Assembly: GCF_000527095.1 (NCBI RefSeq)
Contig: NZ_AZUN01000001.1
Coordinates: 2,328,501 to 2,392,500, forward strand
DNA: 64,000 bases
Reading direction: 5' to 3'
From: Methylomicrobium lacus LW14
GTDB taxonomy: Bacteria > Pseudomonadota > Gammaproteobacteria > Methylococcales > Methylomonadaceae
Part shown: in pieces, positions 55,427 through 64,000 of the stretch
Layout of the letters: each line of letters opens with the position of its first letter
Numbering within the stretch: the stretch's first letter is position 1
The notes under the pieces: generated by a model
Seen by the model: the letters and a program-made list of their open reading frames with translations, nothing else
Told to the model about the DNA's origin: nothing
The model's database searches: none
Position numbers and translations under genes: made by a program

Positions 55427-57699
55427 AACGAACTGTATTTTTCGCGTAGACGCTGACGGATGACTTCGGCCAGCGTGTTAAAAATGAAAGTGAACATAAA
55501 CAGCACCAACGCGGCCAGAAACAACACCCGATAATGCGTACTGTCGACTTCCGCCTCCGGCATTTCGACCGCGATGTTCGCCGCCAGGGTTCTGAGTCCC
55601 TGAAACACGCTGAAATCCATCACCGGGGTGTTGCCGGTCGCCATCAATACGATCATCGTCTCGCCGATCGCGCGGCCGAGACCTATCATCACCGCCGAAA
55701 ATATGCCGGGACTCGCGGTCAGCAGCACGACCTTGGTGACCGTTTGCCAAGGCGTTGCGCCCAATGCCAGGGAGCCGACCGTCAAATGCTTCGGCACACT
55801 GAAGATCGCGTCTTCCGCAATCGAGAAAATGGTCGGCACCACCGCAAAACCCATCGCGACGCCGACGATCAGCGCATTGCGCTGATCGTAGCCGATGCCC
55901 CATTCGCGGCTGAACCACTCACGCAGCGAACCGCCGAATAAGGCTGACTCCAGCGGTACGCTGACCTCAAACGCAAACCAGCCGGTAAACAGCAGCACCG
56001 GAATTAATAACACCGCCTCCCAGCCGTCGGGAATTTTATGCCGGATCGCTTTCGGGGCAAGTTGCCAAAGCAGCGCAAACAGCAGCACGCCGACCGGCAG
56101 CAGAATCAGCGCCGAAAAGATACCGGCCAGATGTTTTTCGATGAAAGGCGCCAGCCACAAGCCGGCCAGGAATCCCAGAATCACCGACGGCAAGGCGCCC
56201 ATCAATTCGATGGTCGGCTTGACCACTTGGCGCATCGCCGGGGCCATGAAATAAGCCGCGTATATCGCACCCAGCAAAGACAGCGGCATCGCGACCAGCA
56301 TCGCGTAAAACGCCGCCTTCAAGGTGCCGAATACCAGCGGCGTCAGGCTGTATTTCGGCTCGAAATCATTCGCTGCCGAAGACGATTGCCAGACATACTC
56401 GGGTTTTTGGTAGCTTTCGTACCAGACTTTGCCCCAGATCGATCCGAGCGAGACTTCTGGATGTTCGTTGCTGACCTTCCAGAAATGCACTTGGCCATCC
56501 TCGGACTGCATCAGTAAGGCATTCGCGCGCGGCGACAAGGCCGCCGCCACAGGATTCGCCGCGAAACTTTCCTCGAGCAAGCGCCTTTCCGCGGTCGAAT
56601 TGAAGACCCCCATTTTACCGCCCGCATCAAAAGTCATGAAACCCTTGCGCCGCTGCTCGGATTCGATCGCGATGACCGGCTTATCGGAAACCTTGAAGGC
56701 CCTGATCTTTTTCAGCACCACATTATTCAATTCATCCTTGGCCTTGCTCCACTGAGCAACCAGTCCGGAAGAATCGGCGACCATCAGCGACAGATCGCCG
56801 TTTAGAAATACCAGACGGGTAATCGAGAGGCCCGCTTCGACCACATTTTGGCGTTGTCTGAGCACTGGCGCGCTTTTATCGGTGATATTGAAAAAACTGA
56901 TGCTACCGTCGCGGCCGGCCAGAAACAGACTCTCGCCGTTCTTGTCGATCAACATCTCGGTGATGTCGCCCGCCTGAATATCCAGTTCCGCGTCAAGCCG
57001 TTGCAACGCCGCCTCTTCGGCAAACAGCGACTGCTCCTTTTCAAAATTGGCCAAATGAATCTTGTCGCCGGTTTTCGCGGCGATCACCGTCGCATCGTCT
57101 TCCCATTTGAGCGCGACCTTGTCGACCGGCGTCCCCGTCTCGACTATCATCAACGGCGCCTCGCCGAGAGGATAGCTGAGCTCAGGCTTAATCTTGCGGG
57201 CATCGTTCGCGTAGGTTACCTTATATTGGTCCTTAACCACGACCGCGCCGCCGTTCGACAATCCATAGATGAAGACGCCGGCATTGGCCGGGCTGCCCGG
57301 CGCGAAGCTGGTGATCGAGACGCCTTCGGGCACCGCGATCGCCTGAGTTAGCACGGTCTTGCCGGTAGCCACTTCAAAAAACACCACCTGGCCATTGTCG
57401 GTGAAACGGGCCGCAAGCTCATTCTGCTCCTCGATTTCGAGGAACAGCGTTTTACCCAGCGACTGTTCGGGCACCGCATACTGGCTGACCCGCGTCGCCG
57501 AGGCCTCGACAAACAGCGGATAGACCACATAGAGCAGGTAAAAGAAAATCAGAACGATCGCGACAAGAATGCCGAGACCACCGATGATGACGCCATAACG
57601 CGCCAATGTATCCTTGATCAAACGCCACCGCTGATAATAACCGGCAGCCGACTGTTGAATGGAGCCTGGCATGTTTCTAAGGTTGTTTATTTCAGACAT
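55423..57699 (-). CDS. pstC: Phosphate ABC transporter permease PstC (long form)
   Basis: This 758-residue permease has an N-terminal helix (YGVIIGGLGILVAIVLIFFYLLYVVYPLFV) and a large periplasmic region with beta-propeller-like repeats (FTDNGQVVFFEV, ESLFLAGRDGSISFFN, LMQSEDGQVHFWKV). A C-terminal MetI-type permease domain follows (from about residue 460). Such long PstC proteins occur in Pseudomonas and related bacteria. The function of the propeller-like part is not established. It is the first gene after pstS, 192 bp downstream. Confidence 0.94.
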   Translation of the reverse strand: MSEINNLRNMPGSIQQSAAGYYQRWRLIKDTLARYGVIIGGLGILVAIVLIFFYLLYVVYPLFVEASATRVSQYAVPEQSLGKTLFLEIEEQNELAARFTDNGQVVFFEVATGKTVLTQAIAVPEGVSITSFAPGSPANAGVFIYGLSNGGAVVVKDQYKVTYANDARKIKPELSYPLGEAPLMIVETGTPVDKVALKWEDDATVIAAKTGDKIHLANFEKEQSLFAEEAALQRLDAELDIQAGDITEMLIDKNGESLFLAGRDGSISFFNITDKSAPVLRQRQNVVEAGLSITRLVFLNGDLSLMVADSSGLVAQWSKAKDELNNVVLKKIRAFKVSDKPVIAIESEQRRKGFMTFDAGGKMGVFNSTAERRLLEESFAANPVAAALSPRANALLMQSEDGQVHFWKVSNEHPEVSLGSIWGKVWYESYQKPEYVWQSSSAANDFEPKYSLTPLVFGTLKAAFYAMLVAMPLSLLGAIYAAYFMAPAMRQVVKPTIELMGALPSVILGFLAGLWLAPFIEKHLAGIFSALILLPVGVLLFALLWQLAPKAIRHKIPDGWEAVLLIPVLLFTGWFAFEVSVPLESALFGGSLREWFSREWGIGYDQRNALIVGVAMGFAVVPTIFSIAEDAIFSVPKHLTVGSLALGATPWQTVTKVVLLTASPGIFSAVMIGLGRAIGETMIVLMATGNTPVMDFSVFQGLRTLAANIAVEMPEAEVDSTHYRVLFLAALVLFMFTFIFNTLAEVIRQRLREKYSSL

Positions 57700-57741
57700 G
57701 CAAAGATGCTAGCTTTTAAAAGTGACAATGATATAACAACA

Positions 57742-57783
57742 TCAAAAAAAACGGCCAAGATTCGTTCCATAAATCTTGGCCGT
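57742..57783 (-). terminator. Terminator after pstS, before pstC
   Basis: ACGGCCAAGATT / AATCTTGGCCGT with a 9-nt loop forms a perfect 12-bp stem, followed on the minus strand by a run of eight T. It lies between pstS and pstC and should give higher pstS than pstCAB transcript by partial termination. Confidence 0.88.
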
Positions 57784-57891
57784 CCAATCGAAAAGTTGCC
57801 ATCTGAGAGAAGATACCGGCACGCTATGCCGGTATTCAGTGACGCTTTTCCCTAACCTGAGTACAAGGGGAATATACTGCGGAAATCCTAT

Positions 57892-58875
57892 TTATTTGAG
57901 CGCTTCCATATATTTTTGAACTACCTTCACAGGCAGCGGAATATAACCGTCCTTGATTACGACTTCCTGGCCTTCCTTGGATAAAACCATCTTCATGAAT
58001 TCATTCTCGAGCGGCGCCAGCGGCTGGTTAGGCTTCTTGTTCACATAGACGAACAAATAGCGCGTCAACGGATAAGTGCCGTTCAGCGCATTTTCGGGCG
58101 TCGCTTCGACATAATTGGTGGTGCCTTTTTTGGCCAAAGGCACCATTCTGACGCCGGAAGTCGTATAACCCATGCCGGAGTAACCGATACCGTTCGTCGA
58201 AGAAGTAATCGATTGCACGACCGACGCAGAACCGGGTTGTTCGTTCACGTTGCTCTTAAAGTCGCCTTTACAAAGCGCGTTCTCCTTGAAATAACCGTAA
58301 GTACCCGATACCGAGTTACGGCCATATAACTGGATGCTTTTCGCGCCCCAGGCCTTCACGCCGGCATCGCCCCAGTTTTCGATTTCTTTGCTGCCGCCGC
58401 ATTTCAGCGTCGAGGAAAAGATCGCGTCAACTTGATCCATCGACAGGCCCTTGATCGGGTTATCCTTGTTCACCATCACCGCCAAGGCGTCAACGGCGAC
58501 CGGAATCGCGGTCGGCTTATAGCCGTATTTGTCTTCGAAAGCCTCGATTTCGTCGTCTTTCATTTCCCGGCTCATCGGGCCCAGATTCGAGGTGCCTTCG
58601 GTCAGCGCAGGCGGCGCGGTCGAAGAACCTGCGGCCTGAATCTGAATATTCACATTCGGGTAGAAACGATTGAAAGTCTCGGCCCACAAAGTCATCATGT
58701 TCGCCAAGCTATCGGAGCCGACGCTGGACAAGTTGCCTGAAATCCCGCTAGCGGTTTGATAGGCAGGAAGGTTCGGGTCAACGGCCAATTTGGCGGCTGC
58801 CTGGCTGCTCAGGGGAGCGAATGACACAACACCCAGCGCCAATGCCAGCGATGTTTTTTTAAACGACAATTTCAT
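57892..58875 (-). CDS. pstS: Periplasmic phosphate-binding protein PstS
   Basis: This 327-residue type 2 periplasmic-binding protein delivers phosphate to PstCA. It has a signal peptide (LSFKKTSLALALGVVSFAPLSSQAAA), the phosphate-site segments SVGSDSLANMM and AAGSSTAPPALTEGTSNLGPMSR, and YGRNSVSGTYGYF. I chose the ATG at 58875 with GAGAG upstream. The frame runs on to 58929 but would spoil the signal peptide. A perfect Pho box lies 71 bp upstream. Confidence 0.95.
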   Translation of the reverse strand: MKLSFKKTSLALALGVVSFAPLSSQAAAKLAVDPNLPAYQTASGISGNLSSVGSDSLANMMTLWAETFNRFYPNVNIQIQAAGSSTAPPALTEGTSNLGPMSREMKDDEIEAFEDKYGYKPTAIPVAVDALAVMVNKDNPIKGLSMDQVDAIFSSTLKCGGSKEIENWGDAGVKAWGAKSIQLYGRNSVSGTYGYFKENALCKGDFKSNVNEQPGSASVVQSITSSTNGIGYSGMGYTTSGVRMVPLAKKGTTNYVEATPENALNGTYPLTRYLFVYVNKKPNQPLAPLENEFMKMVLSKEGQEVVIKDGYIPLPVKVVQKYMEALK

Positions 58876-58945
58876 ATCAACTCTCAAAAAATAGATAGGT
58901 AAATGGACTCGTTGGAATTCATTGCGCATAGGTTAGTCATTGAAT

Positions 58946-58963
58946 ATGACAGAATTATGACAG
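58946..58963 (-). promoter_or_regulatory. Perfect Pho box upstream of pstS
   Basis: On the minus strand the sequence is CTGTCATAATTCTGTCAT. Both 7-bp direct repeats equal the PhoB consensus CTGTCAT with a 4-bp AT-rich spacer. It lies 71 bp upstream of the pstS start, so PhoB activation under phosphate limitation is strongly expected. Confidence 0.93.
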
Positions 58964-59165
58964 CAGCAGAGTTTTCCACGTATGCTGATACGACCGAGTA
59001 CAATAACGCGGCATACAGGCTATCTATTGATGTTAGAGCTGTGAGGCTTGAATAAAAGTTTAAGCTGAACGGATTGTGCTATGAAATTTTTCGTGCCTTT
59101 CGCGTTTTTTGTGGACAATGCATAAAGAACCGAGCAGGAAGCGGAACAAGACGACGAAAAGGGCT

Positions 59166-60020
59166 CTATCTCGCAGCATAACGGCGCAAATTCGCATCGC
59201 CGAGCCGCTCCAGCCAATAGCCGGCAGGCTCGGGTTTCGACAAGGCAAAGCCTTGCCGAAAGCGGGCGCCGCTGTGTTCGGCAATCGCCAATTGCCGCGC
59301 CGATTCGATGCCTTGCACGACGACTTCCCCGCCCGCCTGATGGATCAGATCGACGATCTTCGGCAAAACCTTCATGACTTTTTCATTGACGACCGCCTCC
59401 CTCAGCAAATCGCCGTGCAATTTGACGAAATCCGGCGTGATTTTCCACAGCCGTTTGACATAGGTCAGCTCCCTGCCGAAATCCGAAATCGCAATTTTGA
59501 AACCGCGGTCGCGGAAATTCCGCAAAGCCTTGTCGAGCGTCTGCTGATGTTCGAGAAAACTTTCCTCGAGTTCGATCACGACCCGATCCACCGGTACCGA
59601 GTGCGCATGCACGATCGCTTCAAAAACCTTGCCATGCGCATCGACTTGCGACAACAGCGCCGGATGCACGTTGATAAATAACAGGTCCTGTTCCTGTTTG
59701 AAGGCGAGAAAATTGAGCAGATGCAGGGTGCGGCAGATTCGATCGAAGAGCACCAAACCGCCGGCCTCCTCGATGTAGCGGAATACGAACTTGGGCTCGA
59801 CCGGCAAGGCCCTCCCGATCGAAGGCCTGAGCAGGGCTTCATAGCCTATCGTCTGCTGATCGCTTCCTGTCGTAATGGGCTGAAAAACGCTGTCCAGCGC
59901 GAAGCCCCGGAACAGGCCGGAATAGCGGCTCGGTTTATCCTCTTTCAGATATTGCGTAAAATCATCAAGAAAGGCATCCTGCATTTTTTCGTTTAATACT
60001 TCGATTACGCTTTGGCTCAT
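59166..60020 (-). CDS. Degenerate EAL-domain protein
   Basis: This 284-residue cytoplasmic protein has the EAL phosphodiesterase fold: FQPITT, GYEALLRPS (Glu61 kept), FINVHP, VVIELEES, ISDFG, PDFVKLH, VVVQGIES and RFRQGFALSKP. Several catalytic positions are changed: the DDFG motif reads SDFG, the usual ELTE reads ELEE, and the AEGVE Glu is Gln. It is therefore probably not an active c-di-GMP phosphodiesterase but may bind nucleotide or protein partners. No GGDEF, HD or receiver domain is attached. It stands alone, downstream of the pst locus. Confidence 0.88.
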   Translation of the reverse strand: MSQSVIEVLNEKMQDAFLDDFTQYLKEDKPSRYSGLFRGFALDSVFQPITTGSDQQTIGYEALLRPSIGRALPVEPKFVFRYIEEAGGLVLFDRICRTLHLLNFLAFKQEQDLLFINVHPALLSQVDAHGKVFEAIVHAHSVPVDRVVIELEESFLEHQQTLDKALRNFRDRGFKIAISDFGRELTYVKRLWKITPDFVKLHGDLLREAVVNEKVMKVLPKIVDLIHQAGGEVVVQGIESARQLAIAEHSGARFRQGFALSKPEPAGYWLERLGDANLRRYAAR

Positions 60021-60425
60021 GGCGGCTTACTCCGGTGTAGAACAGGGCTAAACACCGATGATTCAGAATCGGCGGACTCACAACCTCTTCCGACCGAAAA
60101 AAAAAGGCGGGGTAAACCCGCCCAGAGGGCACATAACAAGGCTAATGACGATCGATCGGCGGTATTTGCACTTGCTGACGATCTTAGTGAAATTTTAATA
60201 TTTGATAAAACGATATTATTCGATGGCTATATCTGTTAATTGCAGGGTGCGCCGCTCTCAGGCTCGCCTCGGCGCCTTGCCTAACGCAGTAGATTCAGCC
60301 CCTCATCTCAGAGTAGAATAGCGCTTTGCCTGGTTTTCCGGTTGGCATAGCGTCCGAGCGGAACCGACTTTCCTCGCCTACCCTGCTTACCGCCCTCAAG
60401 CCCATTCAAATAAGAGTTCGATTTC
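60021..60425. other. Divergent intergenic region with an orphan terminator
   Basis: This 405-bp gap separates the EAL gene from the MFS transporter. It is GC-rich from about 60240 to 60420 with many inverted segments, and AT-rich at 60178-60240. I see no coding frame. It contains a minus-strand terminator listed separately, with no known minus-strand gene upstream of it, which hints at a small RNA. Confidence 0.45.
60097..60122 (-). terminator. Minus-strand terminator without an assigned gene
   Basis: GGCGGG / CCCGCC with a 5-nt loop is followed, reading on the minus strand, by nine T residues. The nearest gene to the right is on the plus strand, so the transcript it ends would have to start inside 60123-60425. 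Confidence 0.72.
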
Positions 60426-61826
60426 ATGTCCGGTTTTTTCTCCAAACAACGCATTACCGCCTCCCAAGGTTATAACCGCTGGATGGTGCCTCCCGCCGCC
60501 TTGTCGGTGCACCTCTGCATCGGCCAGGCCTACGCCTTCAGCGTGTTCAATGATCCCTTGAGCAAGCTGATCGGCATCACCGCATCCACGCCCGACGACT
60601 GGAAACTGACCACGCTGGGCTGGACTTTCAGTCTCGCGATCGTGTTCTTAGGCCTATCGGCCGCCTTCGGCGGCAAATGGCTCGAAAAAGTCGGCCCCCG
60701 GCTGACCATGTTTGTCGCCGCCTGCTGTTTCGGCGGCGGCTTCTGGATCGCCGCGCTGGGCGTGTATCTGCATCAAATCTGGCTGGTCTATGCCGGCTAT
60801 GGGGTGATCGGCGGCATCGGGCTAGGTCTCGGCTACGTATCGCCGGTGTCGACGCTGATTAAATGGTTTCCGGACCGGCGCGGCATGGCCACCGGCATGG
60901 CGATCATGGGCTTCGGCGGCGGCGCGATGATCGGCGCGCCGCTGGCGGTTTTGCTGATGGATCATTTCAAGTCGGCGACCTCGGTCGGCGCGCTCGAAAC
61001 CTTCATGGTGATGGGCAGCGTGTATTTCGTATCGATGCTGATCGGCGCCTTGACGATACGGGTTCCGCCGAACGACTGGAAACCCGAAGGCTGGACGCCG
61101 CCGGTCATTCAGAACAAGATGATCACGAATAATCATGTGCACATCGACCGTGCCTTGCTGACGCCGCAGTTTTATTTGCTGTGGTTGGTGCTGTGTTTGA
61201 ATGTGACCGCCGGCATCGGAGTCTTGGGTCAGGCGTCGGTAATGATTCAGGAAATGTTCAAGGGTGCGGTCACGCCGGCCTCGGCGGCCGGCTTTGTCGG
61301 CTTGCTCAGTCTGTTCAACATGGGCGGGCGTTTTTTTTGGTCCTCGGCCTCCGATTTTCTGGGCCGCAAGAATACCTACATCATTTTCTTCGCGCTCGGC
61401 GCGGTGCTTTACGCGACCGTGCCGACGCTGGGCCAGCTCGGCAACATCGGCCTGTTCATCCTGTTATATGCGATCATCATGAGCATGTACGGCGGCGGCT
61501 TCTCGACGATTCCGGCCTATCTGGCCGACATCTTCGGCACCCGCTATGTCGGCGGTATCCACGGCCGCCTGTTGACTGCCTGGTCAACCGCAGGGGTCGC
61601 AGGGCCGGTCCTGGTCAACTATATCCGCGAGTTTCAGATCGCCCAAGGGGTTCCGAAGTCGGATGCGTACAATGTGACGATGTATATCATGGCCGGCGTT
61701 TTAGTCATCGGCTTCATTTGCAATATGCTGATCCGGCCGGTGCACGCAAAACATCACATGCGCCATGATGAATTCGATGAACTCGACGGTGTTTTTCCAC
61801 ACGGCGCGGCGCCCGACGCGCACTAA
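60426..61826 (+). CDS. MFS transporter of the OxlT (oxalate/formate antiporter) family
   Basis: This 466-residue permease has twelve predicted helices. The N-terminal MVPPAALSVHLCIGQAYAFSVF and GLGLGYVSPVSTLIKWFPDRRGMATGMAIMGFGGGAMIG are typical of OxlT-family monocarboxylate or dicarboxylate carriers. A cytoplasmic loop with APPVIQN-like sequence separates the halves. The substrate cannot be assigned. The tiny gene just downstream encodes the small subunit that often accompanies this subfamily. The ATG at 60426 is directly before the conserved start. Confidence 0.88.
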   Translation: MSGFFSKQRITASQGYNRWMVPPAALSVHLCIGQAYAFSVFNDPLSKLIGITASTPDDWKLTTLGWTFSLAIVFLGLSAAFGGKWLEKVGPRLTMFVAACCFGGGFWIAALGVYLHQIWLVYAGYGVIGGIGLGLGYVSPVSTLIKWFPDRRGMATGMAIMGFGGGAMIGAPLAVLLMDHFKSATSVGALETFMVMGSVYFVSMLIGALTIRVPPNDWKPEGWTPPVIQNKMITNNHVHIDRALLTPQFYLLWLVLCLNVTAGIGVLGQASVMIQEMFKGAVTPASAAGFVGLLSLFNMGGRFFWSSASDFLGRKNTYIIFFALGAVLYATVPTLGQLGNIGLFILLYAIIMSMYGGGFSTIPAYLADIFGTRYVGGIHGRLLTAWSTAGVAGPVLVNYIREFQIAQGVPKSDAYNVTMYIMAGVLVIGFICNMLIRPVHAKHHMRHDEFDELDGVFPHGAAPDAH

Positions 61827-61854
61827 GCCTGCTCGCTGATTAAAGAGACGAAAG

Positions 61855-61983
61855 ATGAAACATCCTGATAAACCAAAATCCACCCCAGTGGCGCTGGTGC
61901 TGCTGTTTTGGCTGTACGTCGCCGCGCCGCTGACCTGGGGAATCTGGTCCACGTTGAAAAAGGCGATGGCGCTGTTTAACTGA
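61855..61983 (+). CDS. MFS transporter small subunit (42 residues)
   Basis: This 42-residue ORF begins with ATG at 61855, 28 bp after the MFS stop, preceded by AGAGACGAAAG. It reads MKHPDKPKSTPVALVLLFWL and continues through a single hydrophobic helix with PLTWGIWSTLKKA near the end. Small single-helix proteins of this pattern are commonly encoded after OxlT-like MFS genes. Function is presumably in assembly or stability. Confidence 0.8.
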   Translation: MKHPDKPKSTPVALVLLFWLYVAAPLTWGIWSTLKKAMALFN

Positions 61984-62047
61984 CTTCAAGCTGGGCATGC
62001 ATGGCATGCCCTAAATCCACTCGGTACGCGATGCGTTCCCTATAAAA

Positions 62048-62548
62048 TCAAGGTAACGGCACCGGATGCGTAAACACCGAATCGTTGTCCTTGACCTGGT
62101 CATGACAGGCCAGACATTCCTGCACAAATGACTGATCCGCGCCATAAGGCTTCTGCTCCATGCCGAGCCAGCGCGCAAACCCCCAGCCTCGGGTCTTCAC
62201 ATATTTGGCGGAGTCCTTGATCATGAATTCCGCATGCACGAACTCGCCGGGCACGGTAGCCGCCTCCCATTTCGGATGAATCTGATCCTTCCAGGCCAGC
62301 TTGCCGAGGATGCTTCCATCCGGCCAGGGTTTGGTATTGCCGGCTCTGGCCGCATTGACCGCCGTGTCGTTGCCTATGATTACCCGCATCGACTCCTTGT
62401 CCTGCCGGTGCGATACGCCGATCACGCGCCAGTTTTTGTAATAGGCCGGCAGTTCGATGCCGTTCGGCGCCGGCGCTGGCTTCTCGGTCGCCAGGACGCT
62501 GCTTGCGGCAAGCAAGGCGCCAAGAGTTAAGGTACTGATCAATTTCAT
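62048..62548 (-). CDS. Cytochrome P460-family protein
   Basis: This 166-residue periplasmic protein has a signal peptide (KLISTLTLGALLAASSVLA) and a single c-type haem motif CLACH at residues 145-149 near the C-terminus. The order RVIIGNDTAV, TKPWPDGSILGKLAWKD and ECLACHDQVKDNDSVFTHP is typical of the P460/cytochrome c'-beta family. P460 enzymes oxidise hydroxylamine and detoxify nitrogen oxides through a haem crosslinked to Lys; c'-beta proteins lack the crosslink. Which type this is cannot be settled by eye. The ATG at 62548 starts the signal peptide and has GGAG upstream. Confidence 0.9.
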   Translation of the reverse strand: MKLISTLTLGALLAASSVLATEKPAPAPNGIELPAYYKNWRVIGVSHRQDKESMRVIIGNDTAVNAARAGNTKPWPDGSILGKLAWKDQIHPKWEAATVPGEFVHAEFMIKDSAKYVKTRGWGFARWLGMEQKPYGADQSFVQECLACHDQVKDNDSVFTHPVPLP

Positions 62549-62700
62549 CGGTTGCTCCTCTGAGTGTATTGGCAATCGGGGTTTATCTAGGCTTTTATTG
62601 CCCGCCCCGGATTATTGCCGATTATACCGGATTGCTGGCCAAATCATCAGCCGATGACTTACTGCCTCAAGCGAGCCCCTATCCGAAAAAATTCCGGACA

Positions 62701-62731
62701 AAAAAAACCCAAGCCGTGTGGCTTGGGTTTT
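62701..62731 (-). terminator. rRNA operon terminator
   Basis: AACCCAAGCC / GGCTTGGGTT with a 4-nt loop is followed by a T-run on the minus strand. It lies 10 bp past the 5S rRNA 3' end and ends the rrn transcript. Confidence 0.9.
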
Positions 62732-62740
62732 CGGATTAAG

Positions 62741-62858
62741 AGCTTGGCAATTCCCTACTTTCGCATGGCAACCTGCCACACTATCATCGGCGCTAAGCGG
62801 TTTCACTTCCGAGTTCGGGATGGGATCGGGTGGTTCACGCTCGCTATGGTCACCAAGC
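62741..62858 (-). rRNA. rrf: 5S ribosomal RNA
   Basis: On the minus strand the sequence begins GCTTGGTGACCATAGCGAGC and contains the conserved CCCATCCCGAACTCGGAAGTG and AGTAGGGAATTGCCAAGC ends, which pair with each other. Length of about 118 nt is normal. End points are estimated from the terminal stem. Confidence 0.95.
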
Positions 62859-63006
62859 AAACTGGTGCGGTTGACGATGATTGTCAACCTTCGGCAGGGC
62901 TGTCGCCGTGCCTTGGAAATCTGTAACATTTCGGTTCTCTTGCAGTCAAGCGTCAGCTGAACTGTAGTTTTCTTCTACAGCCACCCAAACCGATTGGGTG
63001 TTATAT

Positions 63007-64000
<994 letters not shown>

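Noticed and set aside
60366..60420. RNase P RNA-like GAGGAAAGTC on the minus strand
   Set aside because: Only about ten bases match conserved region I. The other conserved regions and the overall length of RNase P RNA are missing.
62859..63006. tRNA gene in the 23S-5S spacer
   Set aside because: The spacer of about 150 bp shows no cloverleaf-type arms or TTCGA loop sequence on either strand.

Overview
The window looks like chromosomal DNA of a gammaproteobacterial methanotroph (order Methylococcales). The evidence is the clustering of gammaproteobacterial housekeeping genes (dapF-DUF484-xerC, iscR next to trmJ and cysE, rluD-pgeF, large-subunit pstCAB-phoU), a moderately high GC content, and a corA/corB-type pair: a MopE/CorA-like copper-binding surface protein followed by a MauG-like di-haem peroxidase, a pairing known from methanotrophs. 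The genus cannot be fixed from sequence alone.

Layout. (1) 1-8780: the 5' part of a large non-ribosomal peptide synthetase (NRPS) on the minus strand, running off the left edge, preceded by a small MbtH-like gene and an upstream region with an imperfect tandem duplication carrying Fur-box-like palindromes. The first module reads as EntF-like C-A(Ser)-PCP, the second as C-A(Gln)-PCP, followed by a C domain with the signature of dual epimerisation/condensation domains. I infer an iron-regulated peptide, most likely a siderophore containing Ser and D-Gln, which is the most novel system here. (2) 8990-20330: hflKC, a GntR/UTRA regulator, a small membrane protein, psd-queF, the helicase yoaA, mtfA, parE and a motC-motD stator pair. 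(3) 20508-26018: EVE-domain protein, rpiA, an unknown secreted protein, apbC/mrp and metG. (4) 26112-28975: the corA-corB copper locus. (5) 29586-34107: suhB, trmJ, cysE, iscR, a cysteine desulfurase and iscA, an isc cluster without iscU. (6) 34122-45748: a MASE1 hybrid sensor kinase, a TSUP permease, lptM-lysA-dapF-DUF484-xerC, DUF2333, DUF4389, darP, a family-6 uracil/hypoxanthine-DNA glycosylase and rdgC. (7) 45864-52109: Lpp-like lipoprotein, L,D-transpeptidase, phosphoglucomutase, ZIP transporter, pgeF-rluD and bamD. (8) 52204-58963: a phosphate regulon, pstS-pstC-pstA-pstB-phoU, with a perfect Pho box. (9) 59166-64000: a degenerate EAL protein, an OxlT-like MFS transporter with its 42-residue small subunit, a cytochrome P460-family protein and the 3' end of an rRNA operon (23S-5S-terminator).

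Most genes are ordinary housekeeping genes. The accessory or environmentally responsive parts are the NRPS locus (iron), corAB (copper), the pst operon (phosphate), and the P460 and OxlT-like genes. The GTG and TTG starts chosen here, and the several trimmed start codons, are explained in the individual entries.
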